DNA of 43,565 nt. Origin: Nocardiopsis suaedae. GTDB taxonomy: Bacteria > Actinomycetota > Actinomycetes > Streptosporangiales > Streptosporangiaceae. The position numbers were made by a program, and so were the translations under genes. The stretch covers positions 1-43,565 of the forward strand of contig NZ_JAQFWP010000063.1 of NCBI RefSeq assembly GCF_027706745.1, in the 5' to 3' direction. The notes beneath the pieces are model-generated. The model searched no databases. It was not told the DNA's origin and worked only from the letters and a program-made list of their open reading frames with translations. Positions 33,302 to 43,140 of the stretch are shown here, one piece after another; position 1 is the first letter of the stretch, and each line of letters starts with the position of its first letter.

Positions 33302-33928
33302 TCAGGCGCCGGACGGCTCGACGAACACCGTCGGGACGCCCTTGCCGGGCAGCGAGCACATGACGTCCTGGCCGCCGGTCGGCCCGTAGACGCCCTCGTC
33401 GTCCTCGAACCGCAGGTAGACCTGGATCCCCGCGACCGGCTGGGGTTCGCAGTCCTCCTCCGGGTAGTTGAGCGGGTTGGGCTGGCGGACGGTCAGGTCC
33501 GCGACGCCGCCCGGCTCGACCACGAAGGGCTCGGGCGGGTCGTCGTCGTAGCGCGCCCAGTCACCGACCCGCTCCCCCTCGAAGGTGTCGATCCAGTGCA
33601 TGGCGACCGGGGTGTACTGCACGCACGGTTCCTCGCCCGGCCCATCGCCCATGATGCGGGCCATGGCGAAGCGGATGTACATGGTCCCGGCGGCGGCCTC
33701 GCGCCCTTCATAGATGAGTTTGTAGTCGCCGGACTCGCACGCCCTGATCCCCGCAGGGGCTCCCCCTTCCGCGGCGCCGTCCGCGGCCACGGGCACGGAC
33801 ACGCCCATCGTCAGCGCCGGGACCGCCACTGCCGCCGCGAGGACGCCCGCCCTGCGGCGGGCCCTGCGCGGTGGCCCTCCGGCCCGGCCCTCGGCACCCG
33901 CGCTCGCGCCGGTCGGTTCTGTCGGCAT
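33302..33928 (-). CDS. Secreted DUF4232-like protein
   Basis: A 208-residue exported protein. An arginine-rich n-region (RRARRRAG) is followed by a hydrophobic stretch (VLAAAVAVPALTMGVSVPVA) and an Ala-x-Asp cleavage-like site. The mature part has paired cysteines, an AAGTMYIRFAM strand, a VVEPGGVADLTV strand and a final DVMCSLPGKGVPTVFVEP, the layout of DUF4232 proteins. Function is unknown. The ATG at 33928 has GGGGGAG upstream. Confidence 0.75.
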   Translation of the reverse strand: MPTEPTGASAGAEGRAGGPPRRARRRAGVLAAAVAVPALTMGVSVPVAADGAAEGGAPAGIRACESGDYKLIYEGREAAAGTMYIRFAMARIMGDGPGEEPCVQYTPVAMHWIDTFEGERVGDWARYDDDPPEPFVVEPGGVADLTVRQPNPLNYPEEDCEPQPVAGIQVYLRFEDDEGVYGPTGGQDVMCSLPGKGVPTVFVEPSGA

Positions 33929-34129
33929 CACGACTCCCCCTTCAACGCCGGGCCGTTCGGCCCGGACCCCCGGATGGATCACACCCGGTGGGACGCCCCG
34001 CGCCCGCCCGGGGTTCGCCCGGCCGCGCCTCCGGAAGGCGTCCCGATCCGGCCGTTCCCGCCGGTCATCCCGGGTGCCGCCGTGGGCCCCCGACCGCGCC
34101 CGCCCACCCTTCCGGCGGCCCGAGACCGC

Positions 34130-34148
34130 GTGTTACCGTTGGTAACAC
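34130..34148. promoter_or_regulatory. Perfect 19-bp palindromic operator candidate
   Basis: GTGTTACC, a three-base centre, and GGTAACAC form a perfect inverted repeat in the divergent gap between the secreted-protein gene and the acyl-CoA dehydrogenase gene, about 100 bases before the latter. Size and symmetry suit a TetR-type repressor of fatty-acid or amino-acid catabolism; the protein that binds is unknown. Confidence 0.65.
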
Positions 34149-34245
34149 TAGGGCGGGCGGCGCCCCCGCGGCCGCCCGTGCCCTCCCCCGAGACCCGACG
34201 CCCGTCTCCCGGCCCGCCGCCGGGACGAACGAAGGACGTGTGCAC

Positions 34246-35478
34246 ATGACCGACTCCGCAGGCGCCCCCGCGTTCAGCCTGGAGCTCAGCGAGGACGTCC
34301 GCGACGTCCGCGACTGGACCCACGGCTTCGCGCGCGACGTGATCCGCCCCGCCGCCGCCGAGTGGGACGAGCGCGAGGAGACCCCCTGGCCGATCCTCCA
34401 GGAGGCCGCCAAGATCGGCCTGTACTCGCTGGACTTCTTCGCCAACCAGTGGCTGGAGCCCAGCGGCGTGGGCATCCCCGCCGCCTTCGAGGAGCTGTAC
34501 TGGGGCGACCCGGGCATCGCCCTGTCCCTGACCGGGACCGGACTGGCGGCCGTGGCCGTCGCGGGCAACGGCACCCAGGAGCAGCTCTTCGAGTGGGTCC
34601 CGCAGATGTTCGGCACCGCCGACGACGTCAAGCTGGGCGCGTTCTGCTCCTCAGAGCCGGACGCCGGCAGCGACGTGGCCTCCATCCGCACCCGCGCGGT
34701 CTACGACGAGGCCAAGGACGAGTGGGTGCTCAACGGCACCAAGACCTGGGCCACCAACGGCGGCATCGCCGACGTGCACGTCGTGGTGGCCTCGGTCGAC
34801 TCCGAGCTGGGCTCGCGGGGGCAGGCCAGCTTCGTCGTGCCCCCGGGCACCCCGGGCCTGTCGCAGGGGCAGAAGTTCGCCAAGCACGGCATCCGCGCCT
34901 CGCACACCGCCGAGGTGGTCCTGGACGACGTGCGGGTGCCGGGCCACTGCCTGCTGGGCGGCAAGGAGAAGCTCGACGAGCGCCTGGCCCGCGCGCGCGA
35001 GGGCCGCCGCTCCGGCGGCCAGGCGGCGATGAAGACCTTCGAGGCGTCCCGCCCGACCGTGGGCGCGATGGCGGTGGGGTGTGCGCGCGCGGCCTACGAG
35101 TACGCGCGCGACTACGCCCGCGACCGCGAGCAGTTCGGCCGCCCGATCGGGGAGAACCAGGCGGTGGCGTTCACACTGGCCGACATGGCGACCCGGATCG
35201 ACGCGTCCCGGCTGCTCGTGTGGCGCGCGGCCTGGATGGCGCGCAACGACAAGGACTTCGCCCAGGCGGAGGGGTCCATGAGCAAGCTGTTCGCGAGCGA
35301 GACGGCGACCTGGGTGACCCAGAACGCGATCCGCATCCTGGGCGGGAACGGCTACACGAGGGAGTACCCCGTGGAGCGCTGGCACCGGGACGCCACCATC
35401 TTCACGATCTTCGAGGGCGCCAGCGAGATCCAGCGCCTGATCATCGGCCGCTCGGTGACCGGCCTGCCGGTCAAGTAG
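34246..35478 (+). CDS. Acyl-CoA dehydrogenase
   Basis: A 410-residue FAD-dependent enzyme that introduces an alpha-beta double bond into an acyl-CoA. Seen: the FAD-binding [17 protein letters not shown] and [14 protein letters not shown] blocks, the [17 protein letters not shown] helix, and the C-terminal [20 protein letters not shown]...IFEGASEIQ region, whose Glu is the likely catalytic base. The chain-length preference is not clear. The ATG at 34246 has AAGGA about ten bases upstream. The gene lies behind a perfect palindrome and is convergent with ramB across a strong hairpin. Confidence 0.93.
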   Translation: MTDSAGAPAFSLELSEDVRDVRDWTHGFARDVIRPAAAEWDEREETPWPILQEAAKIGLYSLDFFANQWLEPSGVGIPAAFEELYWGDPGIALSLTGTGLAAVAVAGNGTQEQLFEWVPQMFGTADDVKLGAFCSSEPDAGSDVASIRTRAVYDEAKDEWVLNGTKTWATNGGIADVHVVVASVDSELGSRGQASFVVPPGTPGLSQGQKFAKHGIRASHTAEVVLDDVRVPGHCLLGGKEKLDERLARAREGRRSGGQAAMKTFEASRPTVGAMAVGCARAAYEYARDYARDREQFGRPIGENQAVAFTLADMATRIDASRLLVWRAAWMARNDKDFAQAEGSMSKLFASETATWVTQNAIRILGGNGYTREYPVERWHRDATIFTIFEGASEIQRLIIGRSVTGLPVK

Positions 35479-35482
35479 CCGC

Positions 35483-35518
35483 ACGGCCGACGTGGCCGAT
35501 ATGGCCAACACGGCCGAT
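35483..35518. repeat. Four imperfect 9-bp tandem repeats
   Basis: Four nonamers with the core GGCC in register (ACGGCCGAC, GTGGCCGAT, ATGGCCAAC, ACGGCCGAT) begin four bases after the acyl-CoA dehydrogenase stop and run into the terminator hairpin. Confidence 0.7.
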
Positions 35519-35551
35519 CCCCGGTGCCGCGGCCGCCGGGCACCGGGGATC
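35516..35551. terminator. Bidirectional hairpin terminator
   Basis: A perfect 13-bp inverted repeat (GATCCCCGGTGCC and its complement) with a ten-base loop lies between the convergent acyl-CoA dehydrogenase and ramB genes. Confidence 0.8.
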
Positions 35552-35576
35552 CTTCCACGGCCATCTGATCCGCCTC

Positions 35577-37046
35577 CTAGTCCGCCTCGTGGCGTTCCAG
35601 GAAGGTATAGACGTCCGTCTCGTCCACGCCTGGGAAGGTGCCAGACGGGAGGGCCGAAAGGACGTGGGAGTGGGCCCTCGCCGACGGCCAGACGTTGCCC
35701 TCCCAACGCGCGGCCAGGTCCGAGGGGGGCTGAACGCAGCACTCGCCCGACGGGCAGTTCGACTTCGTCCTGTTGGTCGTCTCCCTGCCCCGGAACCAGC
35801 GCGACTCCTTGTAGGGCACCCCGAGGGTGATCGCGAAATTGCGCTCACGGCTGGGGTCGACGTGCGCCACGCACCAGTGGGTGCCGTTGGGCTTGTCCGT
35901 GTACTGGTAGTAGATCGAGTACCGGTCCGGCGACGTGAACACCTGGCGGCCCGACCAGTAGCGGCACATGCGCTGGCCCTCGATGGCCCCGCTCTCGTCC
36001 GTGGGGAACACCAGGCCGTCGTTCTCGTAGGCCTTGTAGATGATCCCGGTCTCGTCGTTGCGGATGAAGTGGCACACCAGGTCCAGGTGCCGGTTGGCCA
36101 GGTTGGTGAACCGGTGGGCGGCCATCTCGTAGGAGACGGAGAAGACGTCCCTCAGGTCCTCCACCGACAGGTCGCGCGCCTTCTTGGCCTCCTGCAGGTA
36201 GGTCACCGCCGACGTCTCGGGGATCAGCACGGCGGCCGCGTAGTAGTTGGCCTCCACCCGCTGCCGGAGGAAGTCGGCGTAGTCGCGGGGCTGCTGGTGC
36301 CCCAGGACGAAGTGGCCGAGCGTCTGCAGCAGGATCGTGCGCGGGCTGTGCATGCCCAGCGACTCGCGCTTGAGGTAGAGGCGGCGGTTGCGGGTGTCGG
36401 TCACCGACCGCACGGAGCGCGGGAGGTCCTGTACGTACCTCAGGGTGAACCCGTGGTGCGTCACGATCGACAGGATCTGGCCCTGCGACAGCGCTCCCCC
36501 GCTGTAGCCGACGGCGTCCAGCGTCTCCTGGGCCGCCTTCTCGATTCCGGCGAAGTAGTTGCCGCGCTCGCGCATCTGCCGCCGAAGCTCGGCGTTGGCC
36601 CGGCGCGCCTCCTCGGGGGTGGCGGTCGGCTTGACGCTGCGCCGCCGCAGCTCGTCGTAGAGCCCCACGATGTGCTCCAGCACGTCGTTGGGGACCCGCT
36701 TGCCGACCTTCAGGTGCGGCAGGTCCAGGCTCTGGTAGACGGGGTCGCGCTGGGCCTCCTCCAGGGCGATCTCCAGCTGCGCCCTGCGGCTCGGGGGCTG
36801 CCGGGAGAGCAGCTCCTCCACGGACACGCCCAGCGCCTGGGCCAGCGAGGTCAGCAGGGAGAGCTTGGGCTCGCGCTTGCCGTTCTCCAGCAGGGAGAGC
36901 TGGGAGGGGGCCCGGCCCACGCGTTCACCCAGGTCGGCGAGGGTCATCCCGCGCGCCCGCCGGAGGTGGCGCAGCCGCTGGCCGAAGGTGACCAGGTCCA
37001 GGTCACCCGGCAAAGACGGGATTTCTTCGGTACCAAAGTACGTCAT
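35577..37046 (-). CDS. ramB: RamB-like XRE regulator with ImmA/IrrE-type domain
   Basis: A 489-residue regulator of the short-chain fatty acyl/glyoxylate-cycle RamB family. Residues 20-75 are an XRE helix-turn-helix ([20 protein letters not shown], then [20 protein letters not shown]). The middle contains the IrrE-type region ([12 protein letters not shown]) and [16 protein letters not shown]. The C-terminal domain (NCPSGECC near the end) is typical. In corynebacteria RamB represses isocitrate lyase and related acetate genes. Here it is divergent from aceA with a matching site between, so it very likely controls that gene. The TAGTAT -10 ends six bases before the ATG, so the mRNA is probably leaderless. 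Confidence 0.93.
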   Translation of the reverse strand: MTYFGTEEIPSLPGDLDLVTFGQRLRHLRRARGMTLADLGERVGRAPSQLSLLENGKREPKLSLLTSLAQALGVSVEELLSRQPPSRRAQLEIALEEAQRDPVYQSLDLPHLKVGKRVPNDVLEHIVGLYDELRRRSVKPTATPEEARRANAELRRQMRERGNYFAGIEKAAQETLDAVGYSGGALSQGQILSIVTHHGFTLRYVQDLPRSVRSVTDTRNRRLYLKRESLGMHSPRTILLQTLGHFVLGHQQPRDYADFLRQRVEANYYAAAVLIPETSAVTYLQEAKKARDLSVEDLRDVFSVSYEMAAHRFTNLANRHLDLVCHFIRNDETGIIYKAYENDGLVFPTDESGAIEGQRMCRYWSGRQVFTSPDRYSIYYQYTDKPNGTHWCVAHVDPSRERNFAITLGVPYKESRWFRGRETTNRTKSNCPSGECCVQPPSDLAARWEGNVWPSARAHSHVLSALPSGTFPGVDETDVYTFLERHEAD

Positions 37047-37052
37047 GGGTTC

Positions 37053-37079
37053 ATACTAAGGAAAGATTCGAAGATCTTC
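37053..37079 (-). promoter_or_regulatory. ramB -10 box and adjoining palindrome
   Basis: On the minus strand TAGTAT (37053-37058) is a near-consensus -10 six bases before the ramB ATG. A perfect 10-bp palindrome, GAAGATCTTC (37070-37079), lies in the spacer/-35 region and could be an operator, possibly for autoregulation. Confidence 0.5.
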
Positions 37080-37105
37080 ACACGGATTCCGCTCGAAAAA
37101 CCCTG

Positions 37106-37117
37106 GAACTTTGCGAA
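37106..37117 (+). promoter_or_regulatory. RamB-box-like site upstream of aceA
   Basis: GAACTTTGCGAA differs by one base from the corynebacterial RamB consensus (A/G)AACTTTGCAAA. It lies in the ramB-aceA gap about 110 bases before the aceA start, which makes it a strong candidate for RamB binding. Confidence 0.65.
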
Positions 37118-37226
37118 GAATCGTTGGCACAGGCGGGGAACACACCGCACCGGATGGGCCCCGGGCCCACGGGTACGGGTCTCCAGCCTCATCGTCGACC
37201 AGGGGAAACAAGAAGGCGGGAAGCAC

Positions 37227-38525
<1,299 letters not shown>

Positions 38526-38546
38526 TACTGGATCCTCGTCCCTGAC

Positions 38547-38591
38547 GGGCCGCCCGCCCCGCTTTCGTGGCTGGGGCGCGGCGGGCGGGCC
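38547..38591. terminator. Hairpin terminator after aceA
   Basis: A long GC stem with one bulge (GGGCCGCCCGCCCCGC and GGGGCGCGGCGGGCGGGCC, loop TTTCGTGGCT) begins about 20 bases after the aceA stop. Confidence 0.7.
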
Positions 38592-38734
38592 GTCCCCCCG
38601 CCGCCGGTCCCACGGCATCGTGTCACCCGTGGGACCGGCGGCTTCTCCGTGCGCGGGGTCCGGTGTGCGCAGGCCCGGTCCCCCGCGCCGCCCTCCCGGC
38701 GGGAGCGGGTCCGCACGCCGCCGGAAGGCGTGCG

Positions 38735-39610
38735 ATGATCGGCCGCATGTCCGAATCCACCCCGGCCCCGGCCCCGCCGCCCCCTCCGGAGGGGACCGCC
38801 CCTGACGGACGGGAGCGGGCGCGCCCGGCCCCCGCCCTGCCGCGGCCCGCGCCGGTCACCGGCCGGACCATCGGCTGGGAGATCGCCTGCGTACTGGCGC
38901 TGTCCCTGGGCGCGTCCGCGGTGTACGCGGTCATCTCCTTCACCGGCGCCCTGACGGCGCCGGGGTCGCTGGCCGACCAGAGCGCGAACCTGGTGGCGCC
39001 GCGCGCCGAGGCCGAGCGCCCGTGGCTGGACCTGTCCCGGCAGACGGCCTCGCTGGTGTTCGCGTTCGCCCCGGTGGCACTGGTGCTGTTCCTGCTGCAC
39101 CGCACCCGCGAGTCGGCCGCCACCATCGGCTTCGACCTGCGCCGCCCCGGCCCGGACCTGCTCGGCGGCGCGGCGCTGGCCGCGGCGATCGGTCTGGGGG
39201 GCCTGGTGGTGTACCTGGTCTCCTGGCGGATGGGCCTGACCGTGACGGTCGCGCCCAGCGCTTTGGAGCCGCACTGGTGGCAGTACCCGGTCCTGGTCCT
39301 GCAGGCCGTGAAGAACGGCGTGCTGGAGGAGGTCATCGTGGTCGGCTACCTGCTGCTGCGGCTCGACCAGCTCGGCTGGTCGCCGGTGCGCGCCATCCTG
39401 TTCAGCTCCGTGCTGCGCGCCGCTTACCACCTCTACCAGGGCGTGGGGATGTTCTTCGGCAACCTGGTGATGGGGGTGGTGTTCTGCTGGGCCTACAAGC
39501 GCTGGGGGCGGGTGATGCCGCTCGTGGTCGCCCACTCCCTGATCGACATCGTGGCCTTCGCCGGGTCGGTCGCCCTCATCGGGAAGGTGGACTGGCTCCC
39601 GGGCGGGTGA
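38735..39610 (+). CDS. CPBP family intramembrane metalloprotease-like protein
   Basis: A 291-residue membrane protein. A proline-rich N-terminal tail is followed by about seven helices. The CPBP motifs are visible: Glu198-Glu199 in LEEVIVVGYLLLRL, the histidine in VLRAAYHLYQG, and HSLIDI near the end. In the canonical motif EExxxR the Arg is Val here, as in other actinobacterial members I recall, so activity may differ from the CAAX-type protease. The ATG at 38735 has GGAAGG upstream; a second Met at 38747 is possible. Confidence 0.85.
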   Translation: MIGRMSESTPAPAPPPPPEGTAPDGRERARPAPALPRPAPVTGRTIGWEIACVLALSLGASAVYAVISFTGALTAPGSLADQSANLVAPRAEAERPWLDLSRQTASLVFAFAPVALVLFLLHRTRESAATIGFDLRRPGPDLLGGAALAAAIGLGGLVVYLVSWRMGLTVTVAPSALEPHWWQYPVLVLQAVKNGVLEEVIVVGYLLLRLDQLGWSPVRAILFSSVLRAAYHLYQGVGMFFGNLVMGVVFCWAYKRWGRVMPLVVAHSLIDIVAFAGSVALIGKVDWLPGG

Positions 39611-39642
39611 GCCGTCCTCCCTCTGGGCCGCCGACACGCGTC

Positions 39643-39681
39643 GGGCCCGGTGCGCCGCCCCCTCCTCCGCGCACCGGGCCC
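39643..39681. terminator. Bidirectional hairpin terminator
   Basis: A perfect 13-bp inverted repeat (GGGCCCGGTGCGC and its complement) with a 13-base loop lies between the convergent CPBP and MFS genes. Confidence 0.8.
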
Positions 39682-39697
39682 GTGACCGCTTCTGGCC

Positions 39698-40972
39698 TTA
39701 TGCGGAGGCCCCGGTCCGTGCGGCCGCGCGCGCGGACTTGCGCTCCAGCGCGTCCTCCAGGAAGCGCGGGCGCCCGAGGAACATGCCCACGACCATGTTC
39801 CCGGTCACCAGCACCGCCACCAGGGCCAGCGGCGCGTGCCAGCCTCCGGACAGGTCGTGCAGCAGCCCGAACAGGAAGGGGCCGAGCCCGCCCATGAGGT
39901 AGCCCAGGCTCTGGCTGGACGCCGACATCGCCGCCGTCGCCGCCGACGTGCGCGTGCGCACGGCGAAGAAGGTGAGCGCCAGGGTGAAGGTGCCCATGCC
40001 CATGCCGATGAGCACGGTCCACAGCCACACGCCGCTGGTCGGGGCGATCCACAGCCCGCCCAGGCCGAGCACGTAGCAGACGTAGAAGAACGCGACGTAC
40101 CCGCGGTGGTCCCGGGCGCGGGCCATCAGGCCGGGCAGCACCAGCGAGGTGGGCACGGCCAGGGCGGTCAGCAGCGACAGCGCCAGCCCGGCGCTCCCGG
40201 CGCTCATGCCCTGGTCGCGCAGCATCTGGGCGAACCAGCCGAACATGATGTAGGCCACGGTCGACTGGGTGCCGAAGAACAGCACCGACTGCCAGCCCAT
40301 GGCCGTGCCCAGCACGGTCCGCAGCGAGGTGGCCTGGGCGGGGTCCTGCTTGGCGGGCTCGTGGCGCAGCACCAGCACCCACGGGACGGCGGCGATGAGG
40401 CCGAAGACGGCGTACATGCCCAGGGCGGTGCGCCAGCTCCCGGTGGCGTCGAAGACCGGCACCGTGGCCGCGGCGGCCATGGTCGTCCCGGCGGCGAGCG
40501 CGGTGGTGTACAGGGTGGTCATCGTGCCGACCCGGTCGGGGAAGTGCTGCTTGACCAGGGTGGGCAGGAGCACGTTGCCGACCGCGCCGCCGGAGAGCGC
40601 GACCGCGCTCAGCACCAGGAAGGTCCCGGGGTCGCCGACCAGCGCCCGCGCGGCGAGGCCCGCGGTGAGGGCGGCCAGCGCGGCCACGAGCACGTGGTGC
40701 TCGCCGAAGCGGCGGATGAGGGCGGGCGTGGCCGCCCCGAAGGCGGCGAAGCACAGCACCGGGAGCGTGGTCAGCACGCCCGCGACGGTGGTGGACATGC
40801 CCAGGCCCGCGGACACCTCGTCGAGCAGGGGGCCGACGCTGGTGATCGCGGTGCGCAGGTTGATCGCCGCCAGGGCGACGCCGGCGATCAGCAGCCAGGC
40901 GACGTGCCGGCGGCGCCCCCGGCCCGCGTCCGGACCGGTCTCGACGACGCGCTCGGCTGTGGCGCTTGTCAC
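39698..40972 (-). CDS. MFS transporter, CynX/NimT-type
   Basis: A 424-residue transporter with twelve predicted helices. The opening AGVALAAINLRTAITSVGPLL is the mark of the CynX/NimT (cyanate/2-nitroimidazole) MFS branch. The cargo is unknown. The GTG at 40972 has GGGGGCGA upstream. It diverges from a FadR-type GntR gene, and the pair probably shares an operator in the 156-base gap, where inverted repeats lie at 41027-41048 and 41092-41106. Confidence 0.9.
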   Translation of the reverse strand: MTSATAERVVETGPDAGRGRRRHVAWLLIAGVALAAINLRTAITSVGPLLDEVSAGLGMSTTVAGVLTTLPVLCFAAFGAATPALIRRFGEHHVLVAALAALTAGLAARALVGDPGTFLVLSAVALSGGAVGNVLLPTLVKQHFPDRVGTMTTLYTTALAAGTTMAAAATVPVFDATGSWRTALGMYAVFGLIAAVPWVLVLRHEPAKQDPAQATSLRTVLGTAMGWQSVLFFGTQSTVAYIMFGWFAQMLRDQGMSAGSAGLALSLLTALAVPTSLVLPGLMARARDHRGYVAFFYVCYVLGLGGLWIAPTSGVWLWTVLIGMGMGTFTLALTFFAVRTRTSAATAAMSASSQSLGYLMGGLGPFLFGLLHDLSGGWHAPLALVAVLVTGNMVVGMFLGRPRFLEDALERKSARAAARTGASA

Positions 40973-41128
40973 TCGCCCCCCTTATTCATAGGATGACAGG
41001 ATCTACATCGACAGCGTAACGCATTCGCGGGGACGGCCTGTTCCCCGCGCGGGCTGGTCTAAGCTCCGGCTTTAACCGACCCTCATGATCTGGCCCCCGG
41101 AGGGCCGACACCCGTAGGAGGTAACCGC

Positions 41129-41803
41129 GTGCCCCTCGCCTCGACGCGCCGGACCGGCCTGGTCGACCAGGTCATCAGCCAGCTCAGAACACAGATCGAC
41201 TCTGGCGAGTGGGATGTCGGCGACCGCATCCCCACCGAGTCGGAGCTCTCCGACCAGCTGGAGGTGGGCCGCAACACGGTCAGGGAGGCCGTGCGCGCCC
41301 TGGCCCACGCGGGCCTCCTGGAGATCCGCCAGGGGGCGGGCACGTTCGTACGCGCCTCCAGCGAGCTCGGGGGCGCGCTCCGCCGCCGCCTGGAGCGGTC
41401 CCGGATGCGCGAGAACCTGGAGGTGCGGCGCGCCCTGGAGATGGAGGCGGCGCGCCTGGCGGCGGGACGCCGGTCCGACGAGGACCTGGCCGACATCGAC
41501 CGCGCGCTGGCCCTGCGCGACACCGCGTGGCGCGAGCGCGACATGTCCTCGTTCGTCGAGGCCGACTTCACCTTCCACCGGGCGGTGGTCAACGCGACGC
41601 ACAACCCGCTGCTGATCGAGCTCTACGACGACATCGCGTCCGTCGTCTACGACAGTATCGCCCAGTCGGCGCTGATCCAGGCCCCTCAGGAGGACCTCGA
41701 CCACAGGCGCCTCGCGGACGCCATCCGCGCGGGCGACGAGGGCGAGGCCCTGCGCGAGGCCGCCTGCTACCTGGACGAGCTGCTGGCCCGCGCCGACGAC
41801 TGA
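41129..41803 (+). CDS. GntR family regulator, FadR subfamily
   Basis: A 224-residue repressor: winged helix-turn-helix at the N-terminus (IPTESELSDQLEVGRNTVRE, then RALAHAGLLEIRQGAGTFV) and an FCD-type helical ligand domain with the usual metal-site acid/histidine residues (E/D in FVEADFTFHRAVVNATHNPLL, and LDHRRLADAIRAGD). The GTG at 41129 has a perfect AGGAGGT upstream. It is divergent from the MFS gene, which it likely controls; the ligand is unknown. Confidence 0.92.
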   Translation: MPLASTRRTGLVDQVISQLRTQIDSGEWDVGDRIPTESELSDQLEVGRNTVREAVRALAHAGLLEIRQGAGTFVRASSELGGALRRRLERSRMRENLEVRRALEMEAARLAAGRRSDEDLADIDRALALRDTAWRERDMSSFVEADFTFHRAVVNATHNPLLIELYDDIASVVYDSIAQSALIQAPQEDLDHRRLADAIRAGDEGEALREAACYLDELLARADD

Positions 41804-42151
41804 GTGGGCGCGAACGGCGGAACCGGGCCCGCGCCCGGCCGCGGGGACCGCCTCTTCACCCCCATCGGAAAAGGCGGATTTCACGGTCGGACGCGGGCCC
41901 GTTCCCTTACCCGCGGCCCGGCTCGTCCGCGATGCGGTCAGGCGGGCGGGGCGGAGGCGGGCCGGGGGCAGCCCGGTGGCAGCCCGGTGGCAGCCCGGTG
42001 GCAGCCCGGTGGCGGAACGGAGGGCGACCGGGGGCGGGCCGGGAACCCACGGCGGCCCGGCCGCCGCAGGGCCGCTCCCCACTGAGCACGCCCGGGGTTC
42101 ACGATCCACCTGACAGGTGGGAACACCGACCGGCGCGCAGGTGCCCGTTCC
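41804..42151. other. Convergent gap between the GntR gene and the RraA-like gene
   Basis: This 348-base stretch holds no recognisable gene. Apart from the 11-bp repeat block at 41968-42011 it is GC-rich and unstructured to my eye; open frames are Gly/Pro/Arg-rich. Confidence 0.5.
41968..42011. repeat. Four perfect 11-bp tandem repeats
   Basis: The 11-mer GCAGCCCGGTG is repeated four times without change, followed by a partial fifth (GC). It lies in a non-coding convergent gap, so slippage copy-number variation is likely. Confidence 0.9.
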
Positions 42152-42913
42152 TCAGCGCTCGGCGGCCGGGGCGGCCTCGAAGCGGCCGGGGCCGCCCTCC
42201 CAGCCCGCCACCCGGGTCGGGTCGAGGTCGAGCAGCTCGATCGTGCTCTCGCCCGCGCACACGGCCTCGACGAGCTCGCGGTCGGTGGTGGCGGCCCGCA
42301 GCGCGTCGGCCACGATGTCGGCGGCCCGGCCGCGCGGCAGGCACACCACGCCGTCGTCGTCCACGGCCACCCAGTCGCCCCGCCGCACGGCCACCGGCGC
42401 GCCGCCGGTGTTCATGGTGATCTCACGGCCGACCGCGCCTCCGGCCTCGTGCGCGGTGCCGCGCGGGGACACCCCGGCGCTCACCACCGGCAGGCCGGTA
42501 CGGGCGATGGCACCCAGATCCCGCACGCACCCGTCGACGACGATCCCGGCCAGGCCGCGCATGCGCGCCGCCACCGCGAGGATCTCGTCGACGTAGCCGA
42601 ACTCGGGGTCGGCGGAGGCGTCCACGACCAGGGCGGAGCCGGGCGCCGCCTGGGCCACGGCCACGTGCAGGGCGAGGTTGTCGCCGGGCGCGCAGCGCAC
42701 CGGCAGCACCGTGGCCGCCAGCCCCTCCCCCGGCTGGACGGGAAAGAGGTGGGCCCCGAGGGGAAGGGCCCCGCTCCTGGTCAGCGCCGCTGTTCCGACC
42801 GCCGTCAAGGTATCCGCAAGCGCCACGTCGACCTCCCCGAATGCACCGCGCCTGAAGCGGGCCGCGCACGCCGGAGAGAGGGTCCGGCGGCGGCCCGACT
42901 CCCTCATACTCAT
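42152..42913 (-). CDS. RraA/HMG-aldolase-like family protein
   Basis: A 253-residue protein of the RraA fold, a family covering RNase E inhibitors and, more often, 4-hydroxy-4-methyl-2-oxoglutarate/oxaloacetate aldolases. Visible blocks are PGDNLALHVAVAQAAPGSAL, LAGIVVDGCVRDL and GDWVAVDDDGVVCLP, matching the conserved G-x-x-R-D and D-D-x-G-V motifs. An aldolase or decarboxylase role is the more likely, since actinomycete members rarely act on RNase E. The ATG at 42913 is preceded by AGGGAAG; a second in-frame ATG follows two codons later. Confidence 0.85.
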   Translation of the reverse strand: MSMRESGRRRTLSPACAARFRRGAFGEVDVALADTLTAVGTAALTRSGALPLGAHLFPVQPGEGLAATVLPVRCAPGDNLALHVAVAQAAPGSALVVDASADPEFGYVDEILAVAARMRGLAGIVVDGCVRDLGAIARTGLPVVSAGVSPRGTAHEAGGAVGREITMNTGGAPVAVRRGDWVAVDDDGVVCLPRGRAADIVADALRAATTDRELVEAVCAGESTIELLDLDPTRVAGWEGGPGRFEAAPAAER

Positions 42914-43140
42914 GGGTAACTTCCCTGGTGCGCAAGACGTGCAGGAAGGAATCGGTAAAAAAACGCTACCGCCGGTTACACGCCCAGGCCTGCGATGTCG
43001 TCGGCGCGACCGCGACAGGGCGGCCCGGCGGCGGGTGGGTGGGTGGCGGGTGAGTGCGTGGCCGGTGTGGGGGCAGGGGCGGCCGGGGCGAGCGGTCCGT
43101 CGGTCCGGCTTGCCATCCGCACGCCCACCCCTCGCAGTAC
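42914..43140. other. Upstream region of the RraA-like gene, no gene recognised
   Basis: It contains a run of seven A (minus strand T) within a weak inverted repeat (CGGTA at 42953-42957, TACCG at 42967-42971), about 50 bases before the RraA-like start, a possible operator. The rest is GT/GC-rich with no gene seen. Confidence 0.4.

Noticed and set aside
34362-37226. Long upstream extension of the isocitrate lyase frame
   Set aside because: It crosses the acyl-CoA dehydrogenase out of frame and ramB antisense; isocitrate lyase homology starts at 37227 with a ribosome site.
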